A stretch of DNA of 64,000 nucleotides from Hsuehochloa calcarea (Eukaryota; Streptophyta; Magnoliopsida; Poales; Poaceae): positions 34,995,662-35,059,661 of the forward strand of contig CM070604.1 of assembly GCA_036346395.1 (NCBI GenBank). Reading direction: 5' to 3'. A model generated the notes under the pieces. It did no database searches. It had not been told where the DNA came from and saw only the letters and a list, made by a program, of their open reading frames with translations. Below, piece by piece: positions 34,633 through 46,267 of this stretch (within the stretch, counting starts at the first letter, position 1; each line of letters starts with the position of its first letter). Made by a program: the position numbers and the translations under genes.

Positions 34633-36200
34633 CGATCGAGAAATCCATCAGATACTCAAGTTCGCTCTCCTAGCAAACGCCGCCGAGACAAACGAAAAGG
34701 TAGCCCCGAATCAAAAGGACTAAAGCATCAAACGAATCCACAAGCAAAGTACTGCCACCACGTCAGACGACCCGGACTCACTGTGGGCATGGCGTACACT
34801 CTGTGGCGCCATGGCGAAGAAGACGATGCCGGGCGGCGAGCCCCAACAATCTGCGTGGCGGTGCGGTAAGGCGGTCGTGCAACCCGGCGGTCTTTGGCAG
34901 GTGGCGGCCGAGTACCCTACCGAGGCGCCCAAGTCGAAGGAAATGGCATCGCCGGAGGAGCGATCATCATCCGGAAAGATCCTCGAGCAGACCCATCAAG
35001 AAGAAGATGACACAGCTCCCACTTGATCACGCTTAGCGGGTTCTCGCGACACACCGCTCCTTGTGACCCGGCGGCCACACCGACGGCAATCTCCGTCCAA
35101 GTGCACTCAGCAGCAGGTGTCCATCACCGCACTTAAAGCAAAGCATACCCCGCCTGGGACAGACGAAGAGCCGAGTACTGCAAAAGGACGAGGCGCCAAG
35201 AAGGAACGGCCTCGATCGCTTAGACTCGAAAGATCGCGGTCCTCCTTGAATTTCTTGAAAGGTGTCACGAATGCACTCCACTTCCTCACTAGAGCTCCTC
35301 TTCCGTCACCACCGAAACTACCATCCACCGAGGCTTGTCGCCCCTTTGTGAGTGCATCTCCAACTCCATGCCCCTAGCTTGCTCCACAACAGAGTGTAGT
35401 CACAGAGTGGAGTAGCTCCCAACACATGTCGGTACTCGCATTGAGACCCCGACGGAACCTCTTGGCTTTCGAAGATCATCGTTAGCACATCAAGGGACGG
35501 CGAACCAAGTTGTTGAACTCGGCCTCATACTCAAGAATAGACCTCTTCCCCGAGCAAAGGTCGCCAAGGCAACCTCCATCTTCTCAACAAAAGAGTAGGG
35601 TAGAACTTCCCTTGAACCGATCAACAAAGTCCTCCCAAGTGATCGCCCTAGAGTGGCGGTCCTCGAAGACAACACGCCCCCACCAAATATCCGCTGCCCT
35701 TTCAAATTAAAGGCTACAAACGGACCCTCGATGTGAAGACATCTCTAAAGCTCCAAACCGCTCTCCATGTAGCGCAACCACCACGCTCGACGGTGTGCCC
35801 GACCACAAACGGATCCAACCTCAACCCCATCCACTCGGTGACATCCGCGCCTCAGAACCGGTGGATGTGCGACAGAGCAACAACAGATGCGCGAAGAATG
35901 AGTCGCGGCGCTGTTGACGAAGAGCACGGATCTCTCCTACCAACTCTCTCAAAGAAAGCGGGGTCTCATCTTGGGCCCCAACCGAGGCGGGTCAACAAAG
36001 AACCCCTCGCCATCGACTAATCACACAGAGGTGGCTCCACGGAACCTCTTCCGCCCCGACCTCCACGACCGCGGCCACCACGACCACGTCCTCTACCCCT
36101 CGGCATGGCTATCAACCACAATCAACAATACACAATGAGTTCAAAGCTCAAAATAAACTCATCCATCAATAAACAACATAACGGAAGCGTAAAACTATAT
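34633..36200 (-). pseudogene. Gag remnant of element B
   Basis: By position this is gag and the start of protease, but no frame exceeds about 105 codons. Recognisable pieces on the minus strand are LPYSFVEKMEVALATFARG (about 35,550-35,610), typical of the central Gag domain, and CFKCGDGHLL (about 35,120-35,160), a degenerate zinc knuckle. Many frameshifts. The plus-strand frames of 60-128 codons here are shadows. Confidence 0.6.
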
Positions 36201-36367
36201 TCGTACCTCTCTCTAACCTACTGTGCACTAGTGTGTCAAATTTTAGGTTAGTTAACCATTAGCAAATTTTAGTTGATTTACTAAACTAAAACAAATTTTA
36301 ACAATTTTAGTTTGCCTATGTTGTTAATCTATTCACCACGGACCTAAAACCTGGCTCTGATACCAAC
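36201..36367 (-). promoter_or_regulatory. Leader and primer binding site of element B
   Basis: The minus-strand PBS TGGTATCAGAGCC lies at 36,353-36,365, two bases after the LTR end TGTTACA (36,368). It is the standard initiator tRNA-Met site. The rest is a TTAG-rich leader. Confidence 0.88.
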
Positions 36368-38898
36368 TGTAACACCCCAGCCCAACACTGAGCCTAGAAT
36401 GCCACCACACTACTCTCTAAACTAATAATTATCGACACACTAGCAAGAAAACAATGATAATCATATTCATGGACCACAAAAGAGCAATGCATAATTATGG
36501 ATCAAGCGACAATAAATAAGCAATGGGAATTAAAACCAGGTAAATAATCCAAAGTAGCATCAACCAATGAATCCAAATTAACAAAGCAAATAGTCTAGTC
36601 CAAATGATGTCCTAAACTTTATTCAACCGCTAACATGTCCAAGTGTAATCCAATTCTGAATGAAAAGATTATGAAGGGAAATGATCATGTGTTGTCCATG
36701 TGCTCTACTCGCTCTCGCCACGGGCATCCTCAAGATCACCTAAAGACAACAATAGAGCAAGGGTGAGTCCACGACTCAGCAAACACATCCATAAACAACG
36801 AACAATAATAAATCAACAGCAATCAATAACTTCATTATCATCACAGGTACTTTCATTAACATTCTCATGCAGTTATCTTCTCTTTGATTCACATCCAATA
36901 ATTTCATGTATCAATGCAAATCTAATCTACATGTCCACATGCACTTCTTTCGCGTATACCGGTATAGCATGAGTGAATGCTCGCGACAACATTCACTCTC
37001 AAGCCCGTTCCTCCATAAGGATCGGGGACCTCCTCCACTCCCGTGGAGTTGTGATCATTCATGATCACCTGCTCATATGCAAAGATGCTTATGTATGCAA
37101 ACATGCAAACTCCATCATAAACATCATATCCAACTTTTCATCATACTTGTCAACAAAGATATAAACATACCAATTATTTGTTTGCAATTAAACAAAATAA
37201 AAGCACAACAATAATGGTAATAGAAGATAAAGAAAACAGTGATCGATCATTGATCGCTGTCTACCATGCACTTGCCTTTACTAGCTGCGACGCACAATTT
37301 GACTAGAAGACGGCAACAAACACGACGTCTCTCTTACATTAAATATTCAAATTTCAATACAAGCTACAGCAACAAGAATAGCAATCAATCGACATCGCTC
37401 CTACACGTCCCCAAATATACCACGCTACTCCGGTACCGAATAGTTACCCATTGCTGTCTTAGTACTAAAACGAGCGTAACTTTTGACTCAAAAGTCCGAT
37501 CACCACAAACCACCCCATTCTGGATTCTTCATAAAATTCTCCACATTTTCTTAGATTACGAAGACTTCTAATTAAATCATCTAACCCTCCGTATTTAGCC
37601 CAGAAAGCCGATCTGTCTGCTTCGGAACAGCAGTCTTACTAAATTCATAACTTTTGTTTTACTCAACCAAAATTCGCGTTCTCAGATTCTACAGAACCAT
37701 TGGACAATTATCTACAACTTTCATGTAGATCAAAAACTCTAATTAAGCTATTTACTATTTTTAATAACCGATCTACCAAAACAGCGCCGAAAGGCGACAA
37801 CCATAAAGACAGCAGCCTTCCGAAAATCATAACTCGAATTCTACTTGTCCGATCGACATGATAAAATATGCTATAGAAAGATATCGAAATTATCTACAAT
37901 TAACCAGTAGATGAGATTTCCAAAATTCGCCATTAAGGTACCCGAATAAATCGTTCAACAGAACGGCAGGTTAAACAAATCTATTAATCGACCCCTCGAC
38001 TAAAAATTCTACAATCCTCTCTAATCTCTAATTAAATTAACAAGAAGAGGGAGAAAACCAGATCGTTACCACACGACGGAAACCCGGATCCTGGCGTCTT
38101 TCTTCTGATTCTTCTCTCTTCCTTTATTCTCTTTTCCTATTCTTCTTGTTTGCCTTGCCGTTGCTCTATTTTTTTTTCTCTTGCTTTCCCCCTTGATTCT
38201 CTCCTGGTTGATGTGTTGTAGTGGCACATTCGCTAGAAAAATGTGGCCGCTAGCACTGCATGACAAGAAGACTCACGGCAGCACAAGGCACCTCTGGCCG
38301 AGCGTCAGGCCCACACGTAACGACAGCAAAGAACCACGCCAAGCCGCACGCAAGACGCAGCGATCAAGAAGAAGCGGCCATGCGCGAAGGCAAGACACAA
38401 GAATAAGAAGAACAAAGACAAAGAAATTTACCCATGCGCGGCGGCACACAAGAGCAAGCAGCCCAAGAAGAGAGGGGGCGCGCAGCGCAGAGCAAGAACG
38501 CACGTGATTCACGCGGCACGTAACGCAGCGAAGAGGATCCAGGCGGCTTCCACGCGCAGCAGCACTTGGTCGCTCGGCCACAGCAGACCACAAGAACCCA
38601 CAAAGATCCACGCGCGACGCAGGAATTGGTCGGAAAAAGCGACGGCGGCGGATGGAAAAATGTGGAGGCGCGGTGGAAAAAGAAATAAAACTACTAGGGT
38701 TTCAAGAATTCCCATAAATCTATTTATATAGCCCTTAAAAATTCCGAAATTCTATTTTTATATGTACTATTTTATTTAATTGCATACAGGCCCTTAAAGA
38801 GGTTCATAAATAATTATTTATTGTTACTATTTAATTAATTACGCTCCGACCCTTATGACGCGATTATTAATATTAATATTATTTTTCAGAGTATTACA
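36368..38898 (-). repeat. 5' LTR of element B
   Basis: 2,531 bp on the minus strand, TGTAATACTCTG to GGGCTGGGGTGTTACA. TATA box TATATAAATA (38,721-38,730 in complement). The middle is closely similar to LTR C, including the hairpin at 36,971-36,998, the palindrome TATACCGGTATA at 36,955-36,966 and an acceptor-like TTGTCTTTAG. The GC-rich leader at 38,250-38,640 differs from C. Plus-strand frames up to 108 codons here show no domain. Confidence 0.9.
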
Positions 38899-40953
38899 AT
38901 CTCCCCCTATCTACAAGTGGGACTCCTCTATAACCCTTTTCAGAATATAATATAACTCATTCACGTCAAAAACTAGGTTTTGCATTTTCATTCATATACA
39001 ACATAACAGAAATACCTCCTCTAGACATTTTTTAAAGATATCCCAAATTCACATTTATCATATTGTTCTTTTATATATTTTTAGGAAAATTTGTCGTTCT
39101 ATTTAGCAGTTGTGCTATAATCGCACTCAAATATTCTCAAATGACATTACATATTGTCTAACCCATAATCTGATGGCTACAATAGCAAGGAATCAGCATT
39201 CTAAGGAGAAATATGCAACAAATAGCATTTACAACTACCGACTTCCCGAATATAGCAATTTCATATCAAACATACACGCATGCAATAATAGACTTTGCAA
39301 AAAAGAAATACAATAAGTAAAATTGTAGGATCAATATGATGAAAGGGGCTGCTATCCTTGCTTATATTGTTCCAAGAGTGAGGTCGCTTGATCGTCGATA
39401 ATCTTGCTTACGAAATCTGGCATCTATTCGAAAGAATAAAAAACAAAACACAAATGCAGAAATAAATCCGACAGTAAGGAAATCCAATTATTTTTGCATA
39501 TTTATACAAACAGTGATTTTCTATGAATTTATCAAAAAGATTCATTTGATTCCGAGTTCATACGTCAAAGTTATTAGTGTTTTGATCTGCTTTGGTTGTT
39601 AAATCCTGAAAATGAATAAAGGTGATGCGGAGAGTGTATTTTTCTGAAATTTATGTTTTTGCATCAGTGGGAGTGCATTTCCTTTGAACTGAAAATGGAT
39701 CTTCTTATTTCATGAATTGTTATTTGTATTATAAGTTATTAACGGTGTATGTCAGATAAAGTTGACTTGCATTTTATTTGTTGTTGATTTGACATTGTTT
39801 TATTGAGAGTACCGTACCATGACTTACATTTGAAATGTTATCTTCTTACTATTATATATAATTATCCTCAATTTCCCTACTATTCATATAACCTATGAAT
39901 GGAAATGTTTTCTGAACTGAGATGCTGCTAGCTAATCATTCTATTGTTGTGTCCCATTCACTAACATTTTCATATAATGGTTATCGATTTGTCTTTGCAA
40001 GTTATACGATAATAGTTCGCTGATCATTTCTTTTTAACCCTCAAAACCCTAAATCAATCCTTCGACCATTCCATTATTATTGCTTATAATGGATTAGGAC
40101 CTACAGTCATGGAGGTACTATATTTTAATAGGGCTCCTTATTCGACTTGCTCGGTGAACTTAGTTGCCATAGACATGAAAAAAAAACTCACTGGTCATTG
40201 GATCATGAGCATATGTATATGCCCAACCATGGTTTTATCCCTTTTTCCAAACCTTAACTTATATAGTCCATTAATCTTTTGACATATAGGTATATACATA
40301 TACCCTATCTTATTTTGATTACTTGATTTTAATTCACTTAACCTTGGTCACTGATTACTAATTGACACACACATTGTTTACTAACAGATCAATAACTACT
40401 ATTCACTTCAACACTAATCCCTAAGTATTTTCAAGTTACTAAGTAACCTACTAATCGACTTCTAATTATCTGACACACCATTATGTGCTACATCAGATGT
40501 GGGGCTCACTATCAGCTACTTATAATGGTCACCTAAGATTAACCTATAATTAAATTAGTAAAAATACAAGGGCAGCTTGATTTGCCTATTTACCAGCAAT
40601 ACTGCTAAGTGGATTCACTACTCACTTCCCATGGGCCTGATTGTCAGCTACAATGGGTGCTATCGAGGGAAACACCTACACGCATGCATACCAATACCTA
40701 GAGTTGCTGAGGAGAGGTGCTACTGTCATAGGTATTTACATAGAGAGATACAGGAGCCAGGGCAAAGAAGAATAGAGGATGGCCGGAGGTGGCTCAGGCA
40801 CGCTGCGCTGGCGGCAAGGGGATCAACGGCGGTGGCCAGAGACGATCAAAATGGAACCGTGGCACCGAGGTGGTCCCGTGGGCGGTGGAGGCGCGGCCGG
40901 AGATGGCCAGTGGCGGTTGGGAGGCGGAGACATGCGGCGACAGTGGCACGACA

Positions 40954-41272
40954 TGTTAGGTAATCTTTGAGTCCATTTAGAACTTTGTATCCGAGTCGGT
41001 TGTTTGGCCGTGTGCGTGTGTGAGTCGGACTTCGGCTTGGGATTTGCATACGTATAGAAAGGCTATCTAAGCGATGGTGAACCATTGTAATAGAGAAGCA
41101 AGCAATGTAAGAGAATTTGAGAGAAGTAATAGAAACAGAAAGAAGGAAACGCTTCTTGTAGCACCAAAATACAATCGTGTTGTTTCCTCTGTTCGGCAAG
41201 TTCTAGCGATTCAGTTTCTTGATTTTTTTGCTTCGGTGATACTCTTCGACACAAACAGAGTTTGGGCCAACA
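40954..41272 (+). repeat. 5' LTR of the 2.0 kb Copia
   Basis: 319 bp. The position of the TATA box reads TATCTAAG (41,064-41,071) against TATATAAG in the 3' LTR, so the 5' promoter may be weakened in this copy. Confidence 0.95.
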
Positions 41273-41274
41273 AT

Positions 41275-41287
41275 TGGTATCAGAGCC
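41275..41287 (+). promoter_or_regulatory. Primer binding site of the 2.0 kb Copia
   Basis: TGGTATCAGAGCC, a perfect initiator tRNA-Met type site, two bases after the LTR. Confidence 0.92.
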
Positions 41288-41305
41288 TGAGTTCTTGACC
41301 TGTGT

Positions 41306-42196
41306 GTGCCCAAGATCATGCCGCGCTCTCCGGGAAGTTGTGTCACCGGTAACGAGGCGACGTCGGGTGTGATGGCGAAGGAGAGTTCTGCCGTCTCGCT
41401 GCAATATCCGATGCTCACCAAGAGCAATTATGCAGTATGGGCTATCAAGATGAAGGTGTACATGCGCGCTCAGGGAGTGTGGGACGCGGTCGAGGACGAC
41501 AACGTCGATGTGCGCAAGGATCAGATGGCTTTGGCGGCGATCTATGGAGGCATCTCTGAGGAAACGCTCTTCCTACTGGCCGAAAAAGAGACGGCCAAAA
41601 CTACGTGGAAGACGTTGAAGGCGATGCATCTTGGTGATGATCGTGTCAAAGAAGCACGAGTACAGACTCTCAAAAGCAAGTTCGAGGGAATGCGTATGAA
41701 AGAGACGGAGTCGATCGATGACTTCGCCACGAGGTTGACGACGATTGTCAATCAGATCCGAGTTTTGGGGAACAAGATGGAAGAAAGCTATATTGTGAGA
41801 AAGTTCCTTCGGGCAGTTTCTGGAAAGTTTTTGCAAATCGTCTCCGCCATTGAGCAGTTTAGCGACCTCAAGGTGATGACGGTTGAGGAGGTGATCGGCC
41901 GCTTGAAAACGCACGAGGAACGGATACGAGGATCTGGTAGTGGCGAAGATGAGCACCTGCTTTTAACTCGCGCCGAGTGGGAGGCCCGATCATCGAAAGG
42001 CAAAGGCGAGGGTTTTTCCGGCGATTCTAATGGTGGCGGTAGCCGAGGCTGCAAGAATTGGAAATTTGACAAGACAAAGGTGAGATGTTATAATTGTCAG
42101 GATTTTGGACACTTTGCTTTAGAATGTTGCAATCCGAAGAAGGAGAAAGCGCTTCTTGCTGAAGCTCTCAGCGATGATGAACCAACACTGCTATGA
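41306..42196 (+). CDS. Gag protein of a non-autonomous Copia element
   Basis: Intact 296-codon frame, the best-preserved coding sequence in the window. The N-terminal half has the plant Copia Gag fold signature (NYAVWAIKMKVYMRAQGVWD at about residues 41-60, LKAMHLGDDRVKEARVQTL, DDFATRLTTIVNQIRVLG), as in the DUF4219/UBN2 families. A basic Gly/Ser linker follows, then a complete CCHC knuckle CYNCQDFGHFALEC at residues 261-274. The protein ends 22 residues after the knuckle with an acidic DDEPTLL tail instead of running on into protease. Met23 (MAKESS) is a plausible alternative start. Gag would assemble particles and package element RNA. That it is kept open while pol is absent suggests recent activity or selection for particle formation in cis; only the first is supported, by the young LTRs. 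Confidence 0.9.
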   Translation: MPKIMPRSPGSCVTGNEATSGVMAKESSAVSLQYPMLTKSNYAVWAIKMKVYMRAQGVWDAVEDDNVDVRKDQMALAAIYGGISEETLFLLAEKETAKTTWKTLKAMHLGDDRVKEARVQTLKSKFEGMRMKETESIDDFATRLTTIVNQIRVLGNKMEESYIVRKFLRAVSGKFLQIVSAIEQFSDLKVMTVEEVIGRLKTHEERIRGSGSGEDEHLLLTRAEWEARSSKGKGEGFSGDSNGGGSRGCKNWKFDKTKVRCYNCQDFGHFALECCNPKKEKALLAEALSDDEPTLL

Positions 42197-42651
42197 TGCC
42201 GAGTCGAGTCTAGGACGTTGAAAAGATGTGTTCGTCGTCCTGAGTCAAGTAAGTAGTGTTAAAGTCCGGGACGTTGAAGAGATGTGTTCGTCATCCTGAG
42301 TCGAGTCCGTGTGTTACTCAAGTTGAAGTCGTGACCAACTTGAAGTGCTGAGTACGAGTTGGGCAAGTCGTAGTTGAGACCGACTGTCCTGAGTTGAGTA
42401 CGAGTTGGGGTGCAAGTCGTTGTTGAGACCGACTTCCTCGATGAGTAAGAGTCCAAGACGTGTTCAAGTTGTGCCACCGTCTCTGGACAAGGAAGTGTGA
42501 GCCAAGTTGAAGACGAGTTCAACTGGCAGAGATCAAGACGTGTTTGAGTTGTGCCACCGTCTTCGACCGAGTGTGTGGGAGCCATGTTGAAGTTGAGTCC
42601 AACTGGCAGCACACGAAATATAAAGTAAGTACACAAAGATTAGGGAGTGAT
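42197..42651 (+). other. Non-coding tail of the 2.0 kb Copia with imperfect repeats
   Basis: No coding. Diverged repeats of GTTGAAGTYGAGTCCAACTGG- and GTGCCACCGTCTTCGAC-like units between Gag and the PPT (AGGGAGTGAT, 42,642-42,651). This occupies the place of pol. Confidence 0.7.
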
Positions 42652-42971
42652 TGTTAGGTAATCTTTGAGTCCATTTAGAACTTTGTATCCGAGTCGGTTG
42701 TTTGGCCGTGTGCGTGTGTGAGTCGGACTTCGGCTTGGGATTTGCATACGTATAGAAAGGCTATATAAGCGATGGTGAACCATTGTAATAGAGAAGCAAG
42801 CAATGTAAGAGAATTTGAGAGAAGTAATAGAAACAGAAAGAAGGAAACGCTTCTTGTAGCACCAAAATACAATCGTGTTGTTTCCTCTGTTCAGCAAGTT
42901 CTAGCGATTCAGTTTCTTGATTTTTTTTGCTTCGGTGATACTCTTCGACACAAACAGAGTTTGGGCCAACA
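42652..42971 (+). repeat. 3' LTR of the 2.0 kb Copia
   Basis: 320 bp, with an intact TATATAAG at 42,762-42,769; followed by TSD CGACA. Confidence 0.95.
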
Positions 42972-44156
42972 CGACAACCATGGCTGTGGAGCTCCAGTGA
43001 GAGGGAGAGGTGGGAATAGGGAGAGCACAAGCACCAGGAGAGTGAGGGGATCGTACCGAGTTGGACGGAGGGGGCGGGACACGATGGGAGCTGGTGGTGG
43101 CGCGATGAGGGCGTCGTGGCGGTGGCGACCTGGGGAGCGAATGCTTCAATCGGTAGTTGGAGAAGGTCGAGGGAGTTCAGATGATGTCCAGTCATGAGGA
43201 ATTGGGTGGAGGCGCACCACGCGAGGAAGGGTGGCCGGGGCGGTGGATTTGGCCGAAGTGGACGGAGATGGAGACTCCGGCAGTTTCCTGTGAATGCATG
43301 GACGAATGAGTTAAGGGCTTTTGATCCTTGGGCTCTAGAATGCCGAGTGACGCGGTCGGACGGCGACGGGATTCACCGGCATGGCCGGAATGGCGATGTG
43401 GTGCGAGCAGCCGGCACGGGCTCTGTGCTTTATTCGCAGTTGGGTTTGATGGAGAAGAAGGGGGAACTAGGGAAATGGCAGGGAGGTAAGAACGGGGGCT
43501 CGGGTGGCTCGAGGATGGCCCCTTATAGGCAATGGGCGGAGGAGCCAAAGGTGGCCGGCGGCATGGGCGGCTGAGCGACGGTATGGCAAACGCACGAACG
43601 CACAGCAGTGCATGTGATCTACGTGGAGGAGATGCACTACAAGTGGGGCCCGGATGTTAGCTGGAAGGAGAAAAAATGGGTTTTCCATATTTCAAAAGAA
43701 TGGCTAAGGCTTTAGGGGATTATTTAACATAAAAATATAAGTTCAAAAAACTATGAAAATTTAAGGGGAGGCTACTGACAAAATGTAGATTATTGTGAAT
43801 TTTTCTAGAGTTTATCTTGCAATATATTCTTCTGCAAAAATCTATCAAGTTTCTATTGTATGTACTTTTATTGTTTAACTTGAGGAAATTTTGTAAAGCA
43901 TGTTTTAATCAATCTCTCATTTCATTAACAGTACATTTATGCTAGGTTTGGATTTTTAATTGTCACATTTTGTTTCCATTTATTTTGATCATTAATTAAT
44001 TTTACATTTCTAGAATTTGATTCTTAATTTCTTTATTAGACAAAAAGTCTTGCAAATAAAATCCAGAGAAGCAATTGTAAATAAAATCCATCAAAAGTTT
44101 TGAAAAGATCACATTTTTACTAATTTTAAAATAATCCCAAATTTTGGGATGTTACA

Positions 44157-44568
44157 GACCTACCCCTTTACAAAGAATCTCGTACCTGAGATTCCATTAG
44201 AATGGATGGTAAGGAGATGGGACGGGGGGAATGGTGAAGTAGCGTGAGATGCCAACACATTTATCGTTGCTTCAGTGGCTCTTGTCATTGCAAGATCCTT
44301 AATGGCTAGAAAGCTTGATCGTTGTAGTTGGGCCCTTTCCAAGTGCACTTTCGGTCGACTGAATGGAGCCGCGGCTTGGTGTGTGGGAAGTGTCTTCAAA
44401 TCAAGAAAGGAAAGGCTAAACAAAGCAACGAAAAGGAAAATATGTTGGCAACACCATGCTACTTCATCAGGATTTCTCAGTTCTGTCTTTGGAGGAAATC
44501 AAGACAGCAGATGAAAGGAAGAAAAATTCGCATGAAAGTAGGTTAAGGGTATAGAAAGGATTGACAAG
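44157..44568 (-). other. 3' end of element D internal region
   Basis: Minus strand, between the integrase tail and the 3' LTR. A purine tract (AAAGGGGTAGGT in complement of about 44,157-44,170) adjoins the LTR and is the likely PPT. The codons AATCTCAGGTACGAGATTC upstream resemble the usual NLGDEI-type tail. No intact frame. Confidence 0.6.
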
Positions 44569-44740
44569 CACTACAACAAAATAGGCCATAGAAGACGGCT
44601 CATCACAGACGGTTAAAGTAATCACAGACGGTTCCAAGACGAACCGTCTGTATGTCACTATCACAGACGGTTCGTGGTTAGAACCGTCTGTGAACCATCA
44701 CAGACGGTTCTAACAATGAACCGTCTGTGATACCGAGAAT

Positions 44741-44819
44741 ATCACAGACGGTTCTAACCACGAGCCGTATGTGATGAGAAACTCATCACAGACGGCTCGT
44801 GGTTAGAACCGTCTGTGAT
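44741..44819. repeat. 79-bp near-perfect palindrome in E1
   Basis: 38-bp arms around AAA with one mismatch, built from the CACAGACGGTT subterminal units. It is a copy of the palindrome at 45,162. Confidence 0.9.
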
Positions 44820-44970
44820 TTTAGGGTTTTACCATGGTTTGAATTTTTCCTTACTCTCTGATTTTACCATGGCTTGGATTTTTCCTTACTCTTCGATTTT
44901 ACCATGCCTTGGATTTTTACCATGGTTTAGGGTTTTTCTTACTCTCTGATTTTACCATGGCAACCAGTAC

Positions 44971-45091
44971 TCTGCCGTGGTAGGGTTTGGCAGCCAATAC
45001 TCTGCCGTGGTAGGGTTTGGCAGCCAATACTTTGCCGTGGTAGGGTTTGGCAGCCAATCCACTGCCGTGGTAGGGTTTGGGCAGCCAATCT
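44971..45091. repeat. Four 30-bp tandem repeats in E1
   Basis: Units at 44,971, 45,001, 45,031 and 45,061, each GCCGTGGTAGGGTTTGGCAG plus a variable tail. Preceded by looser repeats of TTTTACCATGG from 44,830. Read on the minus strand they give a Pro/Tyr/His repeat peptide, not considered a protein. Confidence 0.9.
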
Positions 45092-45161
45092 ACTGTCTGT
45101 GATGAGACACTCGTCACAGACGGCTCGTGGTTAGAACCGTCTGTGATGGTAAAACCCTAAA

Positions 45162-45240
45162 ATCACAGACGGTTCTAACCACGAGCCGTCTGTGATGAGA
45201 TACTCATCACAGACGGCTCGTGGTTAGAACCGTCTGTGAT
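45162..45240. repeat. 79-bp perfect palindrome in E1
   Basis: Perfect 38-bp arms (45,162-45,199 and 45,203-45,240) around the loop ATA. Confidence 0.95.
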
Positions 45241-46267
45241 GAGACACTCATCACAGAAGGCTCGTGGTTAGAACAGTCTGTGATATGTCATCACAGACGG
45301 TTTTTGTATAAAACCGTATGTGATACTTTGGTTTCGTTAGGCGGGAAAATGAAAATTTGCACATAATGGCGGGCTCCCGAAAATCTCTCTATATTAATAG
45401 AGTCATTCATCTCCCCCTTTGCCATCTCCATCTCCTCCTTTGCCATTTCTCCTCCTCTGTCATTTCTCCTCCGCATCCCCTCCCGCGCCTCCTCCACCTC
45501 CTCTACCTCGCCTCACCTCGCCGCCGGCCCCACGACCTCGCCGCCCCGGCCTCCTCTACTTCGCCGCCCGGCCTCCCCGAGTTAAATCGCTGCGGCCTCC
45601 TCCACCTTGCCCCCGCCTCATCGTCGCCGACCTCCCATGACCTCGTCACCCCAGCCTCCCACGACCTCACTCTCTACTCCCCTTTGCTTTGTGATGTAGA
45701 TTACTACCGTGATGTGTTAGTACTCTGTGAATTGTTTGAGTTGATGCTACCGTGATGTGGGTGATGCATGTCGTGTTGTTTTTAGTGCTCGTGAATGGAT
45801 TGAGTTGATGCTACCGTGATGCTCGCTATTGTGGGAAAGCTAGCGAACCGAAAATCAATATCGATTCATTCGTGAGGCTCCATATGAAGTGAAAATCCGC
45901 TGCTTGTTTTTGCCATAGAAAAACTATCACGCAGCGGTTCTTGTTTAGAACCGCTCGTGAAAATAGAATATCACTGCACGGTTCTATTCACGAACCGCTC
46001 GTGAAAATAGACTATCACGCATTTGTTCGAGAATAGAACCGCTCAGGAAAATGATATCACGCATTTGTTCTATTCTCGAACCGCTCAGGATAGTCGCTAT
46101 CGCGCACGGTTCGTGAATAGAACCGCTCAGTGATAGCATTTTTCACGACGGTTAAAAACCGCCTGCGTGATGACTCGTGTCATCACAGACACAAAAATTC
46201 AGACGGTTCAAAAACCGTCTGTGATGATGGTTTAGAACCGTTTGTGATGAGCTTTTCTGTACTAGTG

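Larger units (their letters stand above)
27789..38898 (-). mobile_element. Gypsy element B (minus strand), with nested solo LTR S1
   Basis: Minus-strand chromovirus-type element: 5' LTR 36,368-38,898, PBS, gag remnant, protease-RT, RNase H, integrase, PPT (28,074-28,088) and a truncated 3' LTR (27,789-28,073). A solo LTR (30,354-33,609) splits reverse transcriptase. It is closely related to element C on the plus strand. The right flank is an LTR of element D, so B inserted there; the left flank was deleted together with most of the 3' LTR, so no TSD pair can be shown. Confidence 0.9.
40954..42971 (+). mobile_element. Young 2.0 kb gag-only Copia element
   Basis: LTRs of 319 and 320 bp, TGTTAGGTAATC to GGGCCAACA, perfect TSD CGACA (40,949-40,953 and 42,972-42,976), PBS and PPT all present. 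The LTRs differ by two substitutions and one T-run indel by eye, so insertion was recent. The internal region holds one intact Gag frame and then about 450 bp without pol. It lacks protease, integrase, RT and RNase H, so it must borrow enzymes from a related autonomous Copia. Confidence 0.95.
38899..44156 (-). repeat. 3' LTR of element D, truncated and interrupted
   Basis: The LTR start on the minus strand, TGTAACATCCCAAAATTTGG, is at 44,156. It continues leftward to 42,977, is interrupted by the young Copia element (40,954-42,971 plus TSD), and resumes from 40,953 to 38,899 where element B begins. About 3.2 kb of LTR remain. A diverged version of the conserved donor block (ATGATGAAAGGGGCTGCTA, about 39,338-39,356) suggests homology with LTRs S1, S2 and X. 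Apart from the Copia insertion there is no supported gene; the GC-rich stretch 42,980-43,690 with frames up to 144 codons is probably promoter/leader. Confidence 0.65.
44569..46267. mobile_element. Non-autonomous CACTA transposon E1
   Basis: 1,699 bp beginning CACTACAACAAAATAGG and ending CTGTACTAGTG (terminal CACTA/TAGTG), with 3-bp duplications AAG at 44,566-44,568 and 46,268-46,270. The subterminal regions (44,600-44,830, 45,095-45,315, 45,900-46,260) are packed with CACAGACGGTTC units in both orientations, and near the right end with a CACGCAGCGGTTC variant. The same units occur in CACTA element E2, so an E2-like transposase probably mobilised it. No transposase is present. A CT-rich leader-like stretch follows at 45,420-45,700. 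Confidence 0.92.

Noticed and set aside
42772..43574. Frames of 126-144 codons around the right LTR of the 2.0 kb Copia
   Set aside because: They cross the boundary between the Copia LTR and the LTR of element D, so they cannot be ancestral genes; both strands are open because of GC-rich sequence.
45357..45755. 132-codon Pro/Leu/Ser-rich frame in CACTA E1
   Set aside because: Low-complexity CT-rich leader-like sequence; competing frames in the same stretch; no homology recognised.
44580..46260. Regularly recurring CACAGACGGTT units resembling a CRISPR array
   Set aside because: Units alternate in orientation, spacers are irregular or themselves repeats, the ends are CACTA with a TSD, and the genome is a plant; these are CACTA subterminal repeats.
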